A stretch of DNA of 64,000 nt from Nectonema munidae. Taxonomy: Eukaryota; Nematomorpha; Nectonematoida; Nectonematidae. The notes under the pieces are model-generated. The model did not search any database, was not told where the DNA came from, and saw only the letters and a program-made list of their open reading frames with translations. Both the position numbers and the translations under genes were made by a program. Below are positions 58,401-64,000 of the stretch, in pieces. Where the stretch lies: positions 196,001 through 260,000 of the forward strand of contig JAUIRK010000065.1 of the NCBI GenBank assembly GCA_030549495.1, read 5' to 3'. Within the stretch, counting starts at the first letter, position 1; every line of letters starts with the position of its first letter.

Positions 58401-60990
58401 TGTATGTCTCCTAGAAATTATTTTTTTTGAAACATGTCAAATTTTAAATTGATTGGATAATCTTAGGCTTATCAATCTGCCTGTTCCCAATTTTTACATG
58501 TAGACAAAAGAGTAAGCTGTTACAAGAATTTAAAATTAATACTTGAGAAAATAAACGCATAAGATCTCATGCCATTAGATACGTAGAAACTCAAATGATA
58601 TGAAATATATTTATGAGTGAGTAACGTCTAATTTACCTGGAAACGCAGTCTCCTCATAGCGTTTCTTTGGACTCTGGTCTTTTTATTCGATCGCGCAGTG
58701 GTCCCAGAACGGACGATGCTTTCTTGATTTTCGAGGGCGAGAGCTGCTTCGGCTGAGTCTTCTTGGCGCACACCTCTTGAACTTCCAATGAAATCCAAGC
58801 CTTCATACATTTCCTTTTTCCAGGTTTCCTATTTGAAGAAATGAAGCAATATACAATTAGATTACAGACACGAACAAAACGAGTATTAAGAGAGACTCTA
58901 CGCCACAGATCAAAACTGCCTCTTCAACACATGTTTTATTTTATATTCCAAGCACCTCTTGGCAACCATCTCTCTATCATTTTAGTTAACTTCGTTGCTG
59001 AAGACTCATAGGAATTACATGGAGGTACAATCATTTACTTTATGCCTTATTGTAAGAAAATCCTTTAACATTTTTCGTATATGTATAGTAGATCTTGAAA
59101 CATGTCCATAACATATGATACTTTGCTTTAGAATCTTAAATCACATTACGGCATATATTATTATCTAGACTAGAGGTTATCTTGATGCCTGAATCAGATG
59201 CTGCACGCCTTGGGTTAGAATCCAGCATCATCAACCTGTTTTGCTCTTAGTTCCACACGAAGGACGCACTCTGTCTTTTAAATGGAATGGATGAATGAAC
59301 TTGCGTGTTTTAGTTTTATGATCTTTTCAATTTAATAAGATTTAAAGTTTTTAACTGTTTTAGAGAAATAGAGAGCAATATGTATTTCGTAAAGTCAATG
59401 TTTTTCTCATCCCTTACGAAATTGTGCGAATTTGAAACTTGATAAACTTCTCATAAAAAACGTAATGCCCTCAACGAATGCACGATGATCAACTAACAGA
59501 TTAAACCGTTATCGACCAGAATAATCAGACGATATCCAATGTAAAGCAGAAGATTTGTATTAAATAGCATTTATAAAAGCAGACGATTCATATTTTTGTA
59601 AAGTCGACTGTGGTCGATAACCGGTTAAGGTAACTATTGATTTAAAACTATACTCTGACAATATCTGCTTATGTGGGATAACTGATTATAAACACTATTA
59701 TACTGTTTGCTTAAATAATTTTAAGTGTATATCACGTGCATACATTTATTTTCATTTGAAATCATCTTGAAAATTTAAAATTCTACCAATTAAATAGTAA
59801 ATGAATTTTATAGAAAAGTATTTTAATCATAAAACATTGAAATTAAATTAAAACAAAAAACAAATATTTAATTAAAATTAACACCATTGAAAATTGAAGA
59901 ACCGTAAGAAGATAAGAGCTACAAAGGCTAGTATCTATTTTTATTCATTCAACTTCCCCTTTTTACATATTTGAAAGAATCTTACTTTCTATCATAATAC
60001 TTTGTCCTTTTCTTCTCGTGCTATGTTGGATCTTGTAATAGGAATAGTAGACTCTAAATTTCCAGCTGTGTCAGCAACTTTATTAAGAAAAAAAAATGGT
60101 CCTTTCAAAGATTCAGCATTTTTCTAAAATTATTTCATTCATCTTCAGCTTTTTTTTACGTTTTTCTCTAATCCTATCCTTTTTCTCTCTACTCGAGATG
60201 ATACTTTTGTCTTGCACTTCTAAGAATTAGCACTCGCAGTTTTTCTCCCTTTCTCCATAGCTTCACTATGCATAGTCAAGTAAGATAAAATTTGTAAAGC
60301 TCTTTGTGAAAAACTTTTACATTTCCACCCATCCATGAGATCAAACAGAAAAGGGAAATATTTTAGAATTTGCAAGAAAATTGATATCGCCAATTTCTAC
60401 TAATAATACTGTTTAATTTTTGATTTTGATTGACAGTTTTTGACATGAGAAGGTCATTCAACTACCATGAAAAGGTATCAAAAGATGCAGCTAGCGATTG
60501 TAGGAAGAGTTAGGAAATTTGAAGGGATATGCTTGAGTTTCCTTCTTTTGAAAAATTACAGACAAACTTCACCTTTTGATTTTTTAATTGAAATTTTCTT
60601 GGTGTTTAAACGGTTTTCATTGTTTTAATAAAAACTTTGCTAGCTTATATATTTTTGTTTTCAAATTAGCTTAAAAAAGAGATAGTTGGTTTAAAGGGAA
60701 CAAAACTTTAGAACAAGTGATTAAAAAATATTTTTAAATAATGAGGTTCCACCGCCATGAGACCTCCTATTTTAATGGAAAGCCCTTACCAAACATTGTG
60801 AGGATGTTTTTTTTGCAAAACAGACTCGCTGATCCAACTTCTTTTCACGGGTGGACATCTTGCTTTCATGAGCAAAGACCTCTTGCATCAAGTCTCTATG
60901 GGATGCAGGATCGGGGTTGTACGATGTCCCGCCATGAGGAAGAGGTATTGCTTGCAAAGATGAAGGCTTGGAACACAGACTTTGAGGGCG
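52191..60990 (-). CDS. NOP53: Ribosome biogenesis protein NOP53 (GLTSCR2), C-terminal four exons
   Basis: NOP53 acts in the nucleolus and nucleus in 60S subunit maturation, linking the pre-60S particle to the RNA exosome helicase. The exons in transcript order are 60990-60790, 58828-58637, 55638-55520 and 52494-52191, with consistent phases (0, 0, then 2). Together they encode about 271 residues. Landmarks against the human protein: LPHGGTSYNP (human AGASYNPS), YEGLDF (CEGLLE), VQRNAMRRLRFQ (EKAVHRLRVQQ), LNNFLRLRSINREI (HQELFRLRGIKAQV), and SELKGSLRKMRPHNE..LYQSLQRRNIIEPRE (SELTDSLRTLKPEGN..FKSFQRRNMIEPRE). The last block is the most telling. The C-terminus is lysine and arginine rich. The N-terminal half, expected upstream at coordinates above 61000, was not found and may lie outside the window. 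Introns carry transposon debris. No damage in the exons. Confidence 0.9.
53780..54605 (+). mobile_element. Unclassified multi-copy element family 2, second decayed copy
   Basis: It lies in the last NOP53 intron. Pieces in order: STASNTGIHNGACV (about 53882), TFFDMLASYY, GYGEFLERSLIALGEMREIG, FTAPGACHSARRMARM, SVKMNLFRSQINLSQEEK and MKKFKSHLCYLPEHLFPLYF (about 54508-54570). The first and last correspond to FDTTAISTD...GICKL and [12 protein letters not shown] in the copy at 17770-18765. Several stops and frame changes break it. The two copies overlap only partly in what they preserve. Confidence 0.6.
54867..55008. repeat. 28-bp inverted repeat, about 85-bp loop
   Basis: AATAATTATAACAAATATAA followed by AAAATTG at 54868-54895 is exactly mirrored by CAATTTT then TTATATTTGTTATAATTATT near 54979-55006. 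A perfect arm this long suggests a small foldback element or MITE remnant. No target duplication was identified. It lies in a NOP53 intron. Confidence 0.6.
55520..55638 (-). CDS. NOP53: NOP53 exon encoding KVQILRKKLLHKRLNNFLRL onward
   Basis: Minus-strand acceptor TTTTAATGCAG and donor AACAG|GTGAAA. 39 codons plus two bases, entering in phase 0 after LRFQ and leaving two bases that the last exon completes to Arg. NNFLRLRSINREILANERRL aligns with the human LFRLRGIKAQVALRLAEL. The overlapping plus-strand frame at 55393-55581 is only its shadow. Confidence 0.88.
56915..57686. mobile_element. MULE-like non-autonomous element with long motif-built inverted ends and 9-bp target duplication
   Basis: The element is 56924-57677. 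Each end is about 130 bp made of a degenerate 16-17-base motif (GGACATTTGGCCGA, CAGACATTTCACCAAA and variants); the right end is the reverse complement of the left, with blocks such as TTAGCCGACGTACATTTGG matching. The flanks TTACTTAAT at 56915-56923 and 57678-57686 are identical, 9 bp, the size typical of Mutator-like elements. The centre is AT-rich and holds a minisatellite. There is no coding capacity. It lies in a NOP53 intron. Confidence 0.8.
57345..57520. repeat. Minisatellite inside the MULE-like element
   Basis: AACAATATTCTAACTATACT and close variants recur at about 57360, 57400, 57450 and 57488, separated by CTAAAACTAACT-type linkers. The spacing is irregular, about 40-50 bases. Confidence 0.7.
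57690..58630. other. NOP53 intron, nothing further recognised
   Basis: AT-rich intron sequence. A small inverted pair GCAGGTACTCC / GGAGTACCTGCC (about 57814-57848) could form a hairpin. Confidence 0.4.
58637..58828 (-). CDS. NOP53: NOP53 exon encoding ETWKKEMYEGLDF to RLRFQ
   Basis: Minus-strand acceptor CTTCAAATAG and donor CAG|GTAAAT, 64 codons, phase 0 at both ends. It encodes an acidic stretch (QEDSAEAALALENQE) and then the basic helix VQRNAMRRLRFQ, as in the human protein. Confidence 0.88.
59501..59628. mobile_element. piggyBac-like short element with TTAA ends
   Basis: TTAA-ACCGTTATCGACCA on the left (59501-59518) mirrors TGGTCGATAACCGG-TTAA on the right (59611-59628). The interior of about 120 bp has AAAGCAGACGATTCATA, sharing the GCAGACGA motif with the TTAA-ended repeats at 9293 and 10747. 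It lies in a NOP53 intron. Confidence 0.6.
59630..60785. other. NOP53 intron, nothing further recognised
   Basis: AT-rich, with no sustained frame or repeat end noted. Confidence 0.4.
60790..60990 (-). CDS. NOP53: NOP53 exon encoding RPQSLCSKPSSL to TSSQCL
   Basis: Minus-strand acceptor TTTTGTTCAG and donor TTTG|GTAAGG, 67 codons, phase 0 at both ends. It contains PLPHGGTSYNPDPASHRDLM, matching the human GASYNPSFEDHQTLL segment. The plus-strand frame at 60741-61007 is its shadow. Confidence 0.88.
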
Positions 60991-60999
60991 CTGAACAAA

Positions 61000-61580
61000 A
61001 GAAATAACAAGTAGATATCGTTTTAAAGCATTAACGCGTAATAATCTGACGATTTTCGAAACATATTTTAATATCTTGCTGCTTATTTTATAGACGCACA
61101 TCGAGCTCCAAATATTAATTAAATAAAAGCATTTTTCTCGCCTTTTACTAAATACTGCTGCTGCCATCACAAGATCCCAATTCTTACTCCGGGAAAGTAA
61201 ATGGAAGAAAAAAGATAACATAATATATATTGTGGGGAAAATATTTATTTATGGAAAGAATTGACATTAATTTGCAAAACTGAAAGGAACACTGATAATA
61301 ATGGGAAAAAAGAAAATTTCTATGAAAACAAAATCGCTATCTATCACCATTTATGATTGGATAAGAAAATTGTTCAACACTAATTTTATTCTTCACAAGC
61401 CGGTCTACTGTTTTACCACTAGCAAACAAACAGTCTTCAAACCCAAAAGTATCAGGTAAGTATCTCCGATACTTACCGGTAGTAAGTATCAGAAGTTATT
61501 ATAAGGCAAAACAAGTGTAGACAGACACTGTTTCCCACAACATGATCAACACTAATCAAGGAAGATTTGAGCTATTCATT
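61000..61580. other. Probable NOP53 intron, no exon found
   Basis: I searched the minus strand for the next upstream NOP53 block (expected to read like FYDLW) and did not find it. A short palindromic TAAGTATCxGATACTTA cluster lies at about 61458-61492. Confidence 0.4.
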
Positions 61581-61585
61581 TAAAC

Positions 61586-61690
61586 CAGGGGTCCATATAA
61601 TAATTCAGGGGGTCCACAGACGAAATATCATCATTTGGGGGTCCGTAATGATATTTTGGTGGTCTATGAAGAAAACGAGCTCATAATAGT
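61586..61690. repeat. hAT-type MITE remnant
   Basis: CAGGGGTCCATATAA, then AGGGGGTCCACAGACGAAAT and GGGGGTCCGTAATG, are typical of one end of a hAT-type short element. No partner end was seen before the pogo element starts. Confidence 0.4.
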
Positions 61691-61736
61691 TTTTTTTTAT
61701 AAAAAGTTAATTTTATTTCAATATGAATTCTAATTA

Positions 61737-64000
61737 CAGTGGAGCCCGCTTATTGTCATACCCTCCGTGTATGAATAAATTATGACATAATCCGGGATAT
61801 TCTAATATCCGGGCTTAGCTATTTTCATGATTATGGTGGTTATAACGATTTAACTGTGCGGGGTTATACATGTAGGGGCCTACACTGATAAGTGGCTACA
61901 CGATGGTTAACAATTAAAACAAGTATTTATTACATTTTTCAGACATTATTATCACAATATACAAATAAAAGAATAAAAAATTTATTTAGTATCACTTTTT
62001 TCATACATTATTTATTAAAATGTACAAATAAAAAATATATACACACGCATTGACAAGTAGGCCTAAACAATCCATCAGGTAAGTTTTTTTTTCATTTGAA
62101 GCTGTGGATCTGCGAATTGTCTATTTAGATTTAAAAAAGTCTGTTATGCAGGTCTGTTTGGCAGATGTTGCAACCGCCGTTTGCAGCTCCCTTTCCAGAG
62201 TGTAGAAGGTGGTGAGATCGTGGCCGATGGCTTCCAGATAGGCACGCACAGATGACAGGCCGTCGAGGGCAACATAGGCCTTTGGTGGTGGAGGCAGTTC
62301 AGCTGACTCATCGTCACTGTCAGCAGTGGGGCAGACATCTGGCTGGCGTACTGTGTCACAGATGTCGTCATCTGTCAAGACCCCATGGCACTCAGTCTGG
62401 GAATCCACGTCCACGTAGACCTGGAACTCTTCTGTTGTCATCCCATCTGGTGCCTGGACCTGGTGATCTGCAGTGGGAGCATCTGGAGCAGAGGGGATGC
62501 GGAGAAATTTTTTTTTTTTTTTAAACTAAACAATTGTATAAACTACAGTAAAATGAGTATTAAACAAGAAGCAAAAAATAAAGAATTAAGACATTAGTTT
62601 TGGTCTTTGCGAGTAAGTTCTCTAAGTAAGGTGGCGATATTGCTTGAATCAGGAACGTCTCTAGCTCCACAGACTCTCGCAGCGTCTATCTCGTCTAGAC
62701 CAAATATTTTAATCGTTTTTTGATACTCTGGATCCATACTCACTGTACCTTTACTTGTTGCCATTCTTATACTTGAATCAATTTGATCTCTGAGAATTTT
62801 TGAGGTTCTCTCTTTTTTATACACAAATCCTTCTCCTAATGATCCGTTTATTAGTGAATACTCTAATGCTGCATAGGTTAATGCAGGGTATCTGCTTGAT
62901 TGTAAAAAGTTAAATCTTGAGGATTTAAAATTCGGAGATGCTCAAAATCTGATCCATGTATTTTACGAAGTCTATCATAGTTTTCTTTAAAGTTTTTAGC
63001 TTCTTTTGCCACTTCGGTCAAACAGATTGCAGGATTGCGGGAGCGTAAGTAATCAGATGTAAGTTCAATTGCATGCATACCGGAGAAAGATGCAACCATG
63101 AGTAATTGATTTTTTAATTCAGCCATTATGGTGATGTAGAGATCATTTGAATCAATTTAGAACTTTAAGGGCTGGCAGTTTAATTGCTATTTGAGAAAGA
63201 ATCCAATTCATAGCATCTAAACTTGAAAATGCCATGGTAGTAGAGAAAAGAGTGTCATTAAATTTGGTTGCAGATATGGCTGCCTTATATCATCTAATAT
63301 ATGCGTTGTTTGTGAGGCTTGTGAGTGGGGTAGGTCTTAAAATATAATGAAGACAACAATATGAGTTGAATAATAACCCTCTTTGCTTTTTTGAAGATAG
63401 TGTTTCAGGACCTTCTTCCGATATCATTAAAGCATCTTTGGGAGCAATTACTTTTTGAGATATACAGAATAAATAAGACATTATTGAATGTAAAAAATCT
63501 CCTGGATTGCTTACGCTTGAACATATTTCATAAAAGCTATAAGCAGTCGTTGCTATGTAATTTTCGCCTTCTTCAAATTTGTCATATTCTGCGGCATCAT
63601 AAGGAGTAGCTGAAGTTTTTACATAATCGCTTAAACGTATTTTTTGTATTATTATTATTATTAAACTATCTTTTTTTGTCATCCCATCTTGTGTCTGGTC
63701 CTGGTGGTCTGCAGTGGGAGCATCTGGAGCAGAGGGGATGGGAAGCCAGCATGGGCAAAGCAGTTTGCCACACTGGACTGTTTTACATCCTGCCATGCCA
63801 CTTTCAACATGTGCATAGCATCCAGGACTGTAAACTTGCGGGCGAAGGTGCTGGCAGAGAACCAGCTTCACCTGCGTCGATGTATGCAACAATCTTCTGG
63901 ACCACCTTCTTCCTGTAGAGTGCCTTCAGGTTTCGGATGATCCCCATGTACATGGCTGCATGATGGAGATCGTGTTGGGCGGCAGGAAGAAGAGGCGAAG
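61737..64000 (-). mobile_element. pogo/Tigger-like DNA transposon, running off the window, interrupted by an insert
   Basis: The terminus CAGTGGAGCCCGCTTATTG follows a TA at 61735-61736, as for the Tc1/mariner/pogo group. On the minus strand the transposase C-terminal part reads, from the window end, LPPNTISIMQP, MGIIRNLKALYRKKVV, KIVAYIDAGEAGS, FTVLDAMHMLKVAWQDVK, VANCFAHAGFPSPLLQMLP. After the insert it continues FQVYVDVDSQTECHGVL, DDDICDTVRQPDVCPT, YVALDGLSSVRAYLEAIG and TCITDFFKSK (stop at 62121). These are standard Tigger-type features. GC content is far above the rest of the window, so the element is younger or foreign. One small frame change lies near 63955. The insert occupies 62500-63676; the N-terminal half lies beyond 64000. 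Confidence 0.85.
62500..63676 (-). mobile_element. Poly(A)-tailed insert resembling a negative-strand RNA virus nucleoprotein gene (fossil, broken)
   Basis: The insert lies within the pogo element, minus-strand sense, with a 15-A tail (plus strand T run 62508-62522) at its 3' end. It is flanked by 64-bp direct repeats, 62436-62499 and 63677-63740, which differ at 4 positions. Its composition differs sharply from the GC-rich host transposon. The protein text is helical and has VASFSGMHAIELTSDYL-type and LTYAALEYSLINGSLGEGF-type segments that recall nucleoproteins of Mononegavirales, but I cannot assign a family. The copy is partial and broken, with roughly three to five interruptions. Tail and flanking repeats fit copying of an mRNA by a LINE. 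The 6% mismatch between repeats suggests a moderately old event. A processed pseudogene of a host gene is the alternative. Confidence 0.5.

Noticed and set aside
59195-59290. tRNA-like stretch with CTTGGGTTAGAATCC, possibly another SINE
   Set aside because: The B-box-like word fits, but no A box and no clear similarity to the SINE copies at 20696, 22975 and 34560 could be shown.
60741-61007. 88-codon plus-strand frame
   Set aside because: It is antisense to the NOP53 exon 60990-60790, which has matching splice sites and family homology.
62252-62597. Plus-strand frames of 70-90 codons
   Set aside because: They are antisense shadows of the pogo transposase C-terminus.

Overview
The window is eukaryotic and AT-rich: long introns, AATAAA poly(A) signals and many transposon remnants. 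The genes seen (actin-capping protein beta, NOP53, an ETHE1-type persulfide dioxygenase and a chitin-binding peritrophin-A protein) point to an arthropod. The base composition and the mix of mobile elements would suit a copepod such as a caligid louse, but that last step is inference.

Four host loci can be supported. (1) CapZ beta, + strand: seven coding exons at 9627-22304 give the whole protein except its start codon, and all splice phases agree. (2) A secreted-type lysine-rich protein with a C-terminal six-cysteine chitin-binding domain, + strand, 35999-37741, probably with a tiny leader exon and a 69-base intron. It is the least familiar host gene here. (3) ETHE1, + strand, one uninterrupted exon at 45741-46466. 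(4) NOP53 (GLTSCR2), - strand: four exons from 60990 down to 52191 encode the C-terminal part; the 5' exons lie outside the window.

Most of the rest is mobile DNA. One hAT transposon (40718-43113) has an intact 589-residue transposase, matching ends and a perfect 8-bp target duplication. The others are broken or non-autonomous: a hAT transposase gene (5960-7900) with a hAT-type MITE nested in it, two more hAT-type MITEs with near-perfect target duplications, a MULE-like element with long inverted ends built from a repeated motif (56924-57677), piggyBac-like short elements, CR1/L2-like and RTE-like LINE fragments, a tRNA-derived SINE in three copies, a Tc1/mariner remnant, and two multi-copy protein-coding families I cannot classify (two copies of each).

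At the right edge a pogo/Tigger transposon (from 61737 to beyond the window) carries an insert of about 1.2 kb with a poly(A) tail, flanked by 64-bp direct repeats. The insert resembles a nucleoprotein gene of a negative-strand RNA virus, and is best read as a broken viral fossil copied in by a LINE. The introns of CapZ beta and NOP53 absorb many of these insertions, so the host exons sit in a dense field of dead elements.
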